DNA from: Coriaria nepalensis
Lineage: Eukaryota; Streptophyta; Magnoliopsida; Cucurbitales; Coriariaceae
DNA length: 64,000 bases
Reading direction: 5' to 3'
NCBI GenBank assembly: GCA_027186245.1
Contig: CP114489.1
Coordinates: 8,191,501 to 8,255,500 of the forward strand
The position numbers and the translations under genes are program-made. Under the pieces are notes generated by a model. That model saw only the letters and a program-made list of their open reading frames with translations, ran no database searches and was not told the DNA's origin. This document shows, piece after piece, positions 53,640 to 64,000 of this stretch (positions within the stretch are counted from its first letter, which is position 1; each line of letters opens with the position of its first letter).

Positions 53640-54781
53640 TATTTGGAAACTTACCCGGGATAAGAGTCAAAGTTCCAAGCAGGTTGTGTCATTTTGTTCC
53701 GATAAATACAAGCTTGCCAGAAGTATGAAGCAGCTTCAAACAAAGTTAAATCTACTCCTAAATAGATGATACAACAAATAACAAGGTTAGGTCAATGATA
53801 CTTGCTAATATAAAATGTAAAGGACACAGTCAAGTTAACGATACGTGTTTGATGGGAAAGTAAAGGAGCGGAAAAGTAAAAAACACGATCAGGTTAACAA
53901 TATGGTTAAACGGAAAAGGAAATCTGATTTGAAAATGTAAAGCGATTGAAGCAAACAAAAAGTTCAAAGGGTTGCACTATTTTTGGATAACGATATCTAC
54001 TGAGCTACGATAAAATAACGGCATTGCGATGGTGAAATAAAATAAACAATGAGAATGTCTACATGAATCACGCAAGCCATAAACTTACGGAGTGATAAAA
54101 AGCTTAAAGGAAAAGCTGAAATAAATCCATTGAAGGATGATAAAATGACATAAGGCCAAAGGAAATTAATATTTTATCAATTGGATTGATGAGTTGTTGA
54201 GTGGTGTTTTTTCCCCTTAGTGTCGCCTCCAATTTAAAGAAGTAGGAGACTTGGCAGCTAAGCACCTTTGCTTGGTGAGCAAGCACCTTTGGTTGAGGCA
54301 CAAGTCAAGGAGACATTTTAGGAAGGTTGACTTCCTCTTCCTTGATGGATCAACACAATGCCTTTGATTGATTCCTTTTAATGAATGAGAATATTCCCTT
54401 ATGAAGCATATTTTTAGGCCCCAAATATATTTACTACTTTTGATTTATCATTGTGCGTTGATTCTATTGTCGTTCGTTTCATGTCATTTCTAGACTCATA
54501 ACCTTGTCAAAATACATCAGGGAGAGAGAAAAATTTTAAAAATTACAAAATTTCGAACTAGGAAGGCAGATAAGGTGCCCACAAAGCAGGCTGGTTGCAC
54601 GCCCCAAGCCGAGCAACTGCCCCCCTTTAGCCGTATGCCCATGACGGGCGGTCTGATGGAATGGTCCCTTCACATTTTTTTTCAATGCAACTGACCTTTA
54701 AACTTATGTCTTTTAAGCAATTTTGATAAAACCTTTTAATTTATCCAATATCATGTGTCAAAATGCTAATTTTGGTATCAA
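53640..54781 (-). repeat. Probable Gypsy LTR (copy B)
   Basis: Shares with 30600-31286 the terminal phrase AAAATGCTAATTTTGG and the GGAGACTT.GGCAGC leader phrase. The plus-strand end TATCAACA at 54781 is a good LTR terminus. Left boundary undefined. Short repeated phrases occur inside (GTTAACGATACGTG/GTTAACAATATGG; TTTGCTTGGTGAGCAAGCAC). Confidence 0.5.
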
Positions 54782-55480
54782 CAAATACTCTATTTACCCC
54801 TGTTATACTGCCTTTAGCTTTTCTTCTTCTATTAATGTTGATGGCACCAATGGCCGTTTGAGAAGCCTAGGCATTGAGCAGATTCTTAAGAGTCTACTTA
54901 TCCCGCAACTTCCTCTACATGCACTAAATTGGGATTCGGTCCCTCTTCACTAAATTTTTCATCCATTCTATATCAAGCTCTCGGCTTTCCTCTTTCAAGA
55001 TGTGGCTTCCACATGTATAGATCCAAGTCTCGAGGAATTTTTGGCCACGCTTGACAACATGAATCGAGATCAATCCAAAGCGAGGGTAAATGTGACAAAG
55101 TTTCTGACCCATTATGACTTGGTGTTGAGAGAATTGGATCAGAAAAAGTCTATGGTGAAGGATGCCCAAGCACATCATATGAATTTGTATGTCATGTTTA
55201 ACACTCTATCAGCTTAAGTGATAGAACTGGAAGTGTGGCTTACACACCTTCGGGATAGAAAATCCAAATGTCAGACTATCACTTCGGGTATGTAAAATCA
55301 CAAGGTGTGACTTGATTCACTAGACCAACAAGGTGGTGAAGGCTATGGCAAAGGATAAGTCGATCATCCATTAAGATACATTGGTGACAACGATGAATAT
55401 CCTCAATTCTCTCGATCCAATGTGGCACAGCCTTGGTGCCATCTTTGCTACTCTATCCATCAATTTCCATTAGGCTGATT
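54782..55480 (+). mobile_element. Extra-ORF coiled-coil fragment (copy B)
   Basis: The plus strand reads GRLRSLGIEQILKSLLIPQL, then EEFLATLDNMNRDQSKARVN, VTKFLTHYDLVLRELDQKKS and a post-stop VIELEVWLTHL. It parallels the copy at 31500-32290 in order and spacing. Charged helical sequence; no enzyme motif. Function unknown. Confidence 0.5.
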
Positions 55481-56315
55481 GAAAAGTTGTTTTCTTTGTT
55501 TTTTCATTATCTATGAATGATCTCAATATAATCGGCCGAAAATAATTTCCTCTTTATTCATAGTGGTGAATTTTAGTATAATCGATGGTAAACAATTTTT
55601 AATTTTGATTATTATAATTAATTGGATGTTATTTCAGTGGCCTTTCGTAAATAAAGATTATCTTTTCTCGTACCTTGACTTATATTTTCGGCTTAGAAAG
55701 TGGGTTATCTTGAATAATCCGATAGTACAATCAGTTTAACCAACTCAATCGGCTAATATCCCAACTGTTTAGATTATTTTCCTAAAAATCCTTTCAAAAT
55801 CTCGCCGAATTGGCATTTGAAATTTGAAATACAAACTGAAAAACTACCAAATCTCATGAAATCCCAACAAACGAAGGTCGTCCGTGGAACCCAGCTTGTG
55901 TGGCTGCCCGAGGTGGCATTTATTCCTCGCTTAAACTACTGCAAGCCGCGTGCTACTACTTTGATGTGTGTGTATGCATAGAGATGGCGTTGACCCGCCC
56001 TTCCCTAGGCATTCCCATATGTATCTCTATATCTATATATATATGTTTTGTTTTTTCATAAACTTCAAACAATATGCATTAGTGGCCCATTCATGTCTTT
56101 TTAATCCCTTTATCTTCCCTAAAGAGGAACCTTCATAGCTCTCCATCTCTTTTCAAAAAGTCTACTCCTTTCTAGAAAAAAAACCCTTTTTATCAATGGA
56201 ATCTTCTTTTCCCCAAAGTAATCTTCTTAAATATTAGTTTCTTTTAAGTAGAAGCTTGTTTTCTACAAATCTACCTCTTTCTTGAAGAAGCTATTCAAGT
56301 GGCTAGAAAATCACC
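55481..56315. other. Transposon-derived spacer
   Basis: AT-rich, no open frame of note. CGGCCGAAAATAATTTCC-like phrases and a TATA run (56030-56042) precede the plant-mobile-domain fragment and could be its leader. Confidence 0.3.
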
Positions 56316-57260
56316 ATGGTAGCCGATCCTTCCACCATTTCTCTCCTCTTACAAGAGAATCCTCCTCTAGCCGATTGCAATTTTGATGTATTTGATTTAT
56401 GTGATGGTGGTAGGGTTCTTGGTCCTTGCTTCCGCCATAAGAAGGGTACCCTCTCCAGGTCTCTTTTTCCTTTCAGATACCAATTTTCCTTTGAATTTGA
56501 AAGCATAGATTGGACTTTAAGATTGGGTATGAAAGAGTTGGCCGACTCTTGTTGATAAGCATTGGTTAGCATGGATTGATTGTCTCAAACCTAGGTAGTT
56601 TCCAATATGGGAATTAGCCTAAATAGCCAGATTTATTAACTTGACTAGGCAACTCTTTTTGTATTATTTTACTTATTTCCTAGCTACAATGAGTTTTTGG
56701 TCTCCTTAATACAATTGTTTTTTTTTTCTCATGGTCCCATGACCATAACTACACTTGATATGACGATCATTATCAAACTTCCTATTGAGAGTTTTGGATT
56801 GAGAACATGGTTACTTACTGTTACCAGATATTTCAGTTATCCGAAAAAATAATGCTCATATTGGGCTTTAATAGAGAAATACTGTAATGATGTTAAGGAA
56901 GTGAGTGAGAATGAACACATTGCTTTCCTCTTAAGTCTCCTTTATAGGTATATGATTTGTGTGCCTAGTTGAGCTTCCATAAAGGAATTTTTTCCTCTTG
57001 CCTTTACCCTTTCTCAACACTCTTGCCTCTTTAGGTTTAGGCCACTTGTATTGGGGTTGTCAAGATATTATAGTTAGAAAATAGTTTGCACCAGTGGGTA
57101 GACCTTTATGAATAGTGCAATTCTGGGTATACATCTACTTTCCTTCCTTTTATCCCGAGAATTCTAGCACTCTTAGAGACCAACTTACTTATGCGGAGGA
57201 TTTCATGGGATATTCCAGTCTTGGGCTTACTTTTGACTTATGCTTCTGACACCTTCATGA
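56316..57260 (+). mobile_element. Plant mobile domain (aminotransferase-like) ORF relic
   Basis: After an opening frame (MVADPSTISLLLQENPPLAD; 56316-56555) the plus strand, across stops and shifts, reads MTITTLDMTIIIKLPI, then SENEHIAFLLSLLYRYMICV, IKEFFPLAFTLSQ and IVQFWVYIYFPSF. This is the characteristic series of the plant mobile domain carried by many retrotransposons and MULEs. It is degenerate. Adjacent minus-strand sequence is gag-like, so it may be antisense to the rest of a Gypsy element. Confidence 0.7.
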
Positions 57261-57417
57261 CATGGGCTAACTAACTTTGAATACATATAGAGTTTCACCA
57301 ATTCTATTAGCAGCTTGTCGCCCCAAAGTGGTTCAGATGTGAGTGGCTTTTAGAGAGATGATAAGCCCTTATTTATAGTAGTTAGCCGAGATCTTCCAGT
57401 AGGTCTTACTTGTGCAC

Positions 57418-57680
57418 CTAGGCCATACTACCTATGGCTAATTGTCTCTCCTTAATTTGTTCAATGAGTTTTTCTTGTCTAGTCACATGAGCTTCAGGTT
57501 TTCTGTCAAACACCTCATATGTAGATATGTGTCTATATGCATCGACTATGGTGTTCAATGTCACCACGATAGACTCAGTTGTTTTCTCATCCCTACAGGG
57601 TTCCGTCGCTCTTTCTAAATGATTGATCCTAGGATTCATGATTGGCGTTTGGTTTCTTAGACATACTACCTTATTGTCGT
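57418..57680 (-). mobile_element. Possible gag N-terminal fragment
   Basis: A minus-strand frame (MNPRINHLERATEPCRDEKT..., TRQEKLIEQIKERQLAIG) of polar, helical composition, similar in style to the N termini of Gypsy gag proteins. No diagnostic motif; weak assignment. Confidence 0.3.
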
Positions 57681-58587
57681 CGTACTTTTCAAGCTATATT
57701 ATTTATTATTTTTTTCATGATAGACCCGTCATCCTTCCTATAGGAGATGTATTGTCCTACTTTATAGGGGAGTGAGTAGTCTAGGAGAATATTTATTAGG
57801 TCTAGTCTACAAAAAAAAAAGAGTAATAGACCAACCCTATGCAAGTCCTCTGAAAAAAGGGAGGCAAAACTAATTGAATGAACACTTAGTGCATTCAATG
57901 CATTTTGATAAAAATTTTAGCCATAAGAAAAATAAATAAAAGGCGGGTTGAAAGGTGGGAGGGAACATTAGCTCAAGTACAAGGCCTAGCAAGAAGCCCA
58001 TATGGTGGAAGGATTGATCAATCACTTAGTCAATAGGCCCAATACAATTGATTAACTGAAGACATACGGATGAAGTCATTGAACCTTCACTAGCGGTTAT
58101 TAGCGATGGAAGTTATCAAGAAGCTGCTACATGATAGCAAGAAATTTGTAATACACCACCAATGTAGATTCATCAGGCACACAATGTAATTAATTATAAA
58201 TGAACGTGATAATTAATAGAGATTGATCTAGCTTCTTTCTTATCTTCTTCTATAAGTATCTTCCCCCGTTGTTAGGAGCGTAAGCTAACTCAAATCAGCT
58301 CTATCTATGCTAATTTAATGAATTTTTATAGAAAATTGTGTACAAGAACTAAATGTTATAATCATCATTCGGTATATAATAAAATCGAATGGATGGAATT
58401 TATTATGGTATGCACAAAAATAAATAAATATTTGAATCAAACAATAAGGAATGAAAAATATTTTCAAGAATGCCCGTTAACTAAGTCTATGTAAGTCTCA
58501 CTGGTTTGTCCGTGACGGGTTGTGGATTATTGTACTGAGCTTGGGCTCTGATAGGTCTTCTTGTTATGCTTGAGTACAATGTAGTTG
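57681..58587. other. Intergenic; possible LTR or leader remains
   Basis: Around 58230-58330 the sequence (TATAAGTATCTTCCCCCGTTG) looks like the promoter-leader part of an LTR, but no partner was found. No gene. Confidence 0.3.
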
Positions 58588-60520
58588 TCACTGCTTACGC
58601 ATTAATTTTTCCCTGGTCAAAGAAATATATTTCTTCTTGGGCCTTCCACTTTGCTTACGCATGATGGGGAGCATAATCACAATATATTGGATAAGTTCTG
58701 GGCTATCCCAATCAGCCGATGGATGTATAGGATAAATTGTCCCCCTATATGCACTACTCCAAAACTCAACAACATAGTACCTCAAACATAACATATGAAA
58801 ATAAATACTTTGGTTCGTGTAGTTGTTATGGCATGGATGTAATGTATCATGTGCAGGTCAAATACCATAAATGTGCAAGTTATTCTCCTCAAGTCCACAA
58901 CAATGTCAGTATTAGTGCCCATCACGTGAAAGGTTAAGCCCTAAATCGGAACATCTATTAGCATTCGGGACTCCCAACCCTCTTATCCTAAAACTTTTCT
59001 ACAATAGGCGTCAATGGAGTTGTCGCTCAACTGCCTAAACTACATCAAGCATGGAACCAATCTACAAATAGCATAATGATACCATCGAGTAGTGCTACAA
59101 TTGGATAATCATGTAACACACCAAATGCAGAATTGAGCGACTCGAAGAATGTTTTGAAATATGTGACCTTATAAGCTCTGGCTGCGCACTATTCAACAGT
59201 TCAATAATTCCACCACACTTCGACTTAATGTCTTTCCCTAGATGATACACTTTCGTGCTTGAATGTACACATTCCATGTAGCCTTTATAATACTCCTCAA
59301 TTGATATGATACAAACACCATATCCTGGTCATCAAAGATCATCTTCTACTTTTGTCAAAAACAATTCTAGAATGCATCATTCTCCAAGTCAATTATAGGA
59401 AAAAGCTGGTGGTTTGCATCCTACTTAGTGGTGGCCAAAAGCATGCCTCTGTATTTGGACTTTAAAATATTTATCGATACTAATAACCTTTCGCATGAAC
59501 TAAAACCCTTTGGGTGATGCTCCAAAAGCTATAAAATACTTAAACCTCTTAGTTGCTTCATCGTGTAAGCTTGTAATAAATTACAGTCTCTGGATTAGAT
59601 TACTCTAGTATGTACGAGAATGCCAATAGTTGTACGTAGCTATCTTCAATAGTCCCTCTGACAAGGGCATGTGCATGTTATACTGCTTTCCATGCCTTTC
59701 AATTGGTGCAACCTACTCTAAGATCATGTCACATATTGAAATGACCTATTCGAGCTTAGGATTGTCATTGCATCCTTTCAACTTCACCATCATATGTCGT
59801 CCGATCACTATTATGCTTGCTTGTCGATGGTAATTTTTATTATTAGCTTAATGCGGATAGGTGTGCACACAACCGCCACAGATATTTGGAAACTTGCAAG
59901 CAACAAAAAGAAGGGTCTTATCTGACTTCAGCACCTTACACTCAAAATTCTCCCACATCACATATATCTACAACTTTTCCTTCAATTCATTCTTGCTTGA
60001 AAAGAATTGGTTCACATAAAATTGTTAATCGTAGTCCACTGCTAATACTTTGCAGTGCAATGCTAAATTGCATCCAACGTATGTCGATTTAGGAGTGTTA
60101 GGGTTGTGTGTGTCTCATGGGAAAATTCACTTCAAATTCATATACATGTTTTGGTGATACACAAGGTTGGAGTGTTGATGATGCGTTTTGAAGGATTGGA
60201 TAGGGATAAACACAGTACAGAAAAGCGTATGTGTTATGTGTAGCAGATGCAGCATCGGACACATTCCTACGAGTGGAGGAATATGCATATAGATTATCGA
60301 ACATGTCATCATCATACTGTAAATCACACGCATACGTTGGAAGCAATTCTTTCCACCATACATTCTTTCATCTTCATTTCCATTATCTCTCTAGGTTCTC
60401 TTCATTTTCATTTTCACTTACTCCGTTGTCCTCATTTTTGTTCCTCCTCACTCCATTGTCCTCATTTTTGTTCCAACTCACTTCCTTCTTCTCATTTCCA
60501 AGGTTATCATGAACATATTT
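58588..60520 (-). mobile_element. MULE (MuDR-type) transposase relic
   Basis: Minus strand: an acidic N-terminal region with NKNEDNGV repeats (60500-60400), transposase-core remnants YRGMLLATT, NHQLFPIIDLENDAF and IIKATWNVYI (about 59460-59280), and a C terminus FWSSAYRGTIYPIH..DW followed by GRPKKK (58794-58588), the usual end of plant MuDR transposases. Stops and shifts throughout. Terminal inverted repeats were not recognised. Confidence 0.78.
60421..60480. repeat. Two tandem 30-bp units in the MULE acidic region
   Basis: Units 60421-60450 and 60451-60480 differ at only three positions. On the minus strand each encodes NKNEDNGV plus two residues, lengthening the acidic part of the transposase. 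Confidence 0.85.
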
Positions 60521-62499
60521 TGCCCTCCAAATCATCTAGAATCGGAAAATCAAGTGAGCCATAAGCACCTATTTTGGTCCACGGAATGAAGCACACATAT
60601 ACTAGTGGCCTAACATCTATTGGTTCATTACCTAGTAGCGATAAAAACATTTGCACATCAACATCATTTTTTTTTCTGACGGATCTTTTACCAAATCAGT
60701 TTTTGGCATGTATTTTATGTCTAAGGCAAACTCCCTCATATCCTATATGAAAGTTAGTTAGATGAACTCAAAAAACCCATTGTAAGTATAACCAGTTCAA
60801 TGAGCAATAACTTTCGAGGATGATGTACCCTCTACTGCAAAAAACTATGTTCCCTTCCGCTCTCTATCGAGATATACAAATATTATTGGTGTCACCATTC
60901 CTAAAAAAAGAAGAGAAAGAATGAAATGAAATATAATGTAGTTACCATTAATACACGAGGAAGTATACAATGGTAATTAATACAAATCAAAAGTATATAT
61001 GGACATGTAATTACTCATGGTTACAAACCAGTTCACCCTTAGAGTCAATCAAAGTGACTGAAACTCAACAGATAATAAGTTAGTTAGTTAGTTGGTTGGT
61101 TAGTTAGTTAGTTGGTAGAGCTTATTTCGTGGAAATCGATCGACACTAGATTTGTCAACTTAAGAGGAAATACCTGAACGTCGATTTAGTCAAACGTATT
61201 CAAGTAAATGGTTGATGAAATTCATAACACATAGTCGAGTGAACACAAACAATAAATCCAATAAAAAAACTCGACAGGAGACGTTAGTTGTTAGGAACCA
61301 ACTTAGATCGATTTGTTTTGTCGGACGACCTACATGTTAATTTAATCGGACATGATCGATTGAACTTAGAACACATGGTCGAGTTAGGTCGATCAATAAT
61401 AAATATGAATGATAAATGCGACATGATTCTGGAAAGACAGTCTTCGAATCTTCATAATAGATTTAGAATCGACTTCATTTATTTGTCCGAGTCAATCCCA
61501 AAGATGCGAGTACCAACGTGAATGTCGATTTTATCAAATGTATAAAGCTAAACTGGTAAGAAATAGTTAAGTTAGCTCTGATGTTAAACCTGAATGATGA
61601 AATTGATATGACAGTCGGTTTGTGTTGGCCATTAGAATGATGAGACCGATGATGAATACTAGTTATGTATGTCTATGTCGGATCGATTATGAATGACTAG
61701 TATAGAACAACTAACTCAACTGATGAACACATAGTCATTTTAGTTTAACCTCAAAAGATTAGTGTAATCCACTGTATCGACATAATTTGTCGGTATAAGT
61801 TGATCTTTGAAAAGCATGAACTGACAATTGATATTTTGGATGCGAGGACAGGAAAGATAATCGTCCAATATTCAAAAGAAATTTAGAGTCAACTTCAATT
61901 GTCAACTTGATAGGAAAGTGAATGGGGTAAATTGAAAATTTCACCACTTTTTTTATTTTCTTATTATTTATTTATTTATAAAATGACTGGTAATTTTTCA
62001 AGTTTTTCAAATTTAGGGTATTTTTCCAAACATCATTAATGGGAAAAATATTTTATCAATTCCCATTTTTTCTCTATTTATAAAAATATAATAGTAACTA
62101 TTAATTTATACAATATTAAATTAATTACGGAATGAGAATATTTAAGTTTAGTTATAAAATCTGTTATGTGGCATGTCGTAACGTGTTCTTTTTTTTTTTA
62201 AAGGAAGATGATAATAGTTATTAATTAATATTGAATTTATTATAAAATAAAATTATTTTTAAAAATTTTGATTATAAATTATGGAATTAAAATATTTTAA
62301 AAAATTAATTATACTGTAAATCACATTATCTATAATTATTAAATATATTTTAAAATAAAATCTAATCACTCCAATTATATAAATAACCTCCGTAGAGGAG
62401 CCCCCCTAACCCACATTTGCCCTTTCTCCCAACTTGTAAAACCTCGCCTTTCGAATTCTAATCAAATTTGCTTACATTAGGGTGATACATGTCATTCCT
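60521..62499. other. Intergenic, AT-rich, with repeats
   Basis: Holds a (TTAG/TTGG)n run (61079-61116) and a set of diverged phrases such as CGTCGATTTAGTCAAACGTA (near 61180) and TGTCGATTTTATCAAATGTA (near 61523), and TTTAGAATCGACTTCA (61461) and TTTAGAGTCAACTTCA (61882). These look like decayed repeats of one family. No coding signal. Confidence 0.45.
61079..61116. repeat. (TTAG)n/(TTGG)n microsatellite
   Basis: Tandem TTAG tetramers with two interspersed TTGG blocks. Confidence 0.9.
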
Positions 62500-63593
62500 A
62501 ACACTTTTTAGTTGGTATTTAAAAACTACCGTTTACCCAACGCAAACCTCACTGTCTTTACTTCGAAAATAGCACAAACCAATTCATCAAGCAAATCAAC
62601 TTTAAAATGAACCCCTCATTTTTGGTCATTTCTTGTTTTCCAACGGAACCCAAAGAAGCAAACAAGTAAAATAATATAAAGCCATTTTCAATCTCCATTG
62701 TTCTTTCACCAATTCAGCCATTCTTTGTTTCCAATAAAGTAATTCAGGGCAGCCAATTACCCTCATCTGATTTCTCCTTCCGGAGTGCTTTCCTTTCTGT
62801 CTCTCGGTTCTAATAAAACCCAGATTAGAGCCCAGAAACGAAGGTGAAACGGTCTTTCTTGTGGAAAGATCAATTCTTGCGGAAGAATAGTAACAAATAG
62901 ATTCTTTATTGAAGGGTTCTTCTAGGGAATCAAACCTCCACAAGGTTTCGCTCTACAATTCAACAATTCAGAATACTCTCTCTGTACAATATGATCAAAG
63001 TATTTTAACTACTGTTACAATCAAGACGTTATTTAACAAACTTGACTTCCTTCTCTCTTTTCAGGTTAGCTCTTCTTTAACAAACAGATGCTAGATCTCA
63101 CGTGCGAGTCACTTGCCATTTTAATAATACCTGACGGATGGGATAAGATCACTCATGATGACATCCAATGGTTGAGATAGCTTGGAAATGTTACCGTTAT
63201 AGAAGGTAAATCATAGATGTTCTCCTTTTCTTTACTTTATTTTATATTTTATATTTTATTTTATATTTTTATTTTTTATTGTCATTGTAGAACTTCTTTT
63301 ATTCTATTGGGTTTCACTATGTTTGTTCTTACACCTAGTGAATAAGAACTCTGTGTCATCTGTCTTTATGATCTCATTGCTTATTCAAAGACCCTTTGGA
63401 TGAGCTTGGTTTGACCAGCTCTTATGAAGCTAGAGTTTCAATTAGTGTTCGGCCCAATTGTAGTTTAGAAACCCAAACGGGAAAATCAGGCCAATCTTAA
63501 TTTTTTTTAAAGACAAAATTATATAGAAAAGTATATAAATTCTTGTAATCTTTCTATCAAAACAGACGCCAAAATTCATCAGGAGAGATTGGA
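62500..63593. promoter_or_regulatory. Upstream region of the WEB-family gene
   Basis: A G-box core CACGTG lies at 63099-63104, about 490 bases before the start codon, the sort of site bound by bHLH and bZIP factors in light or ABA control. TTTTATATTTTA runs (63240-63275) are near the presumed core promoter. An open minus-strand frame at 62943-62626 is not recognised and may be chance. Confidence 0.35.
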
Positions 63594-64000
63594 ATGACAA
63601 CGCTAATTCAATCCGTGAAAGTAGCTGTTAGTTTATTTGGTGAGGTTGCTACCTCTAAGGAGAAATCTAACACTAACAAATCCAAACCCTCTTCCGAGGT
63701 AAGAACAAAAAGTTAAATAATCTAACATTTGTAATAACCATTTCAATATGATAATAAATGATGTTTTAGTTGCTAAATTTTTTTGCAGGATTTACTTGAC
63801 ACGGAGACGCATCTTCTTTTAGCCCAGATAGCACTAAACAAGATAAAGCAACAGGTAGAGAATGCAAAGACCACAAAAGCAAGAGCACTTTCCGAGCTAG
63901 AAATGGCTCAGAGGACAGAGAATGAGCTGGAGACAGAGCTTATAAGCGTAAATAAGTCCAAAGAAGCCGCCATAGAAGCCGCCGAGATCATTAAAAAAGA
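63594..64000 (+). CDS. WEB-family coiled-coil protein, N-terminal part (runs off right edge)
   Basis: Exon 1 63594-63698 (MTTLIQSVKVAVSLFGEVAT) and exon 2 from 63789 to beyond the window, in phase. The SVKxAVxLFGE opening followed directly by a long heptad-rich segment (LLLAQIALNKIKQQVENAKT, then ALSELEMAQRTENELETEL) is the pattern of the plant WEB1/PMI2 family (DUF827). Known members form complexes controlling chloroplast photorelocation through actin; others are uncharacterised, so a specific role is not assigned. At least 104 codons are visible and no stop before the edge. The ATG is the first in frame and precedes the conserved motif by only a few residues. Confidence 0.85.

Noticed and set aside
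56316..56572. Minus-strand frame opposite the mobile-domain ORF
   Set aside because: Antisense shadow of the plus-strand sequence, which has the recognisable domain.
62626..62943. Minus-strand 105-codon frame upstream of the WEB-family gene
   Set aside because: No family recognised and composition is not clearly coding; it lies in probable promoter or repeat DNA.

Overview
The window is nuclear DNA of a flowering plant, most likely a eudicot. The evidence is AT-rich DNA, short coding exons joined by GT-AG introns, plant-specific gene families (phytocystatin, trihelix factor, C2-domain ABA-related protein, WEB-family coiled coil), and many decayed Copia, Gypsy, LINE, MULE and hAT elements. 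No bacterial, organellar or CRISPR features were seen. I cannot name the species.

Nine host genes were recognised, and exon structures were built by hand from splice sites and phase. From left to right they are: (1) a WW-domain DEAD-box RNA helicase of the RH40/RH46/RH14 type (minus, 5046-10253, 7 coding exons, 1087 aa, one GC-AG intron); (2) an oligoribonuclease-like gene (plus, 12168-14884) whose first exon, which should carry the DLE catalytic motif, cannot be found; (3) a PHAX-domain protein (minus, 22130-24809); (4) a single-exon secreted cystatin (minus, 25530-25889); (5) thymidine kinase with a transit-peptide-like N terminus (plus, 27514-29562); (6) a trihelix transcription factor (plus, 35908-37657); (7) a CAR-type C2-domain protein (plus, 42739-43582); (8) an ALKBH2-like dioxygenase (plus, 51633-52847); (9) the first exons of a WEB-family coiled-coil gene running off the right edge (plus, from 63594). 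The genes look independent. The helicase and oligoribonuclease are divergent neighbours, and several act on RNA or DNA metabolism, but nothing suggests a functional cluster.

The space between genes is mostly transposon debris. Copia: 1-4673 (minus, complete 5' LTR and primer-binding site, other end outside the window) and 39480-41617 (minus, internally deleted). Gypsy: 16860-17720, 30600-34060, 43953-45458 (two 329-bp LTRs around a deleted core), 47704-50031 (LTR pair), and 53640-57680 (mixed fragments with a plant-mobile-domain ORF). MULE-type: 17740-19759 (a transposase N terminus converging on a DUF1985 gene), 38331-38920 (FAR1-like) and 58588-60520. LINE: 20225-20993 and 26390-26960. hAT: 34080-35187.

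No convincing new biological system was found. The observations most worth following are the oligoribonuclease without its catalytic first exon, the convergent MULE/DUF1985 relic with a large palindrome, the plus-strand mobile-domain/coiled-coil ORF fragments opposite Gypsy pol, and the GC-AG intron in the helicase. Transposon boundaries without visible LTR ends are approximate.
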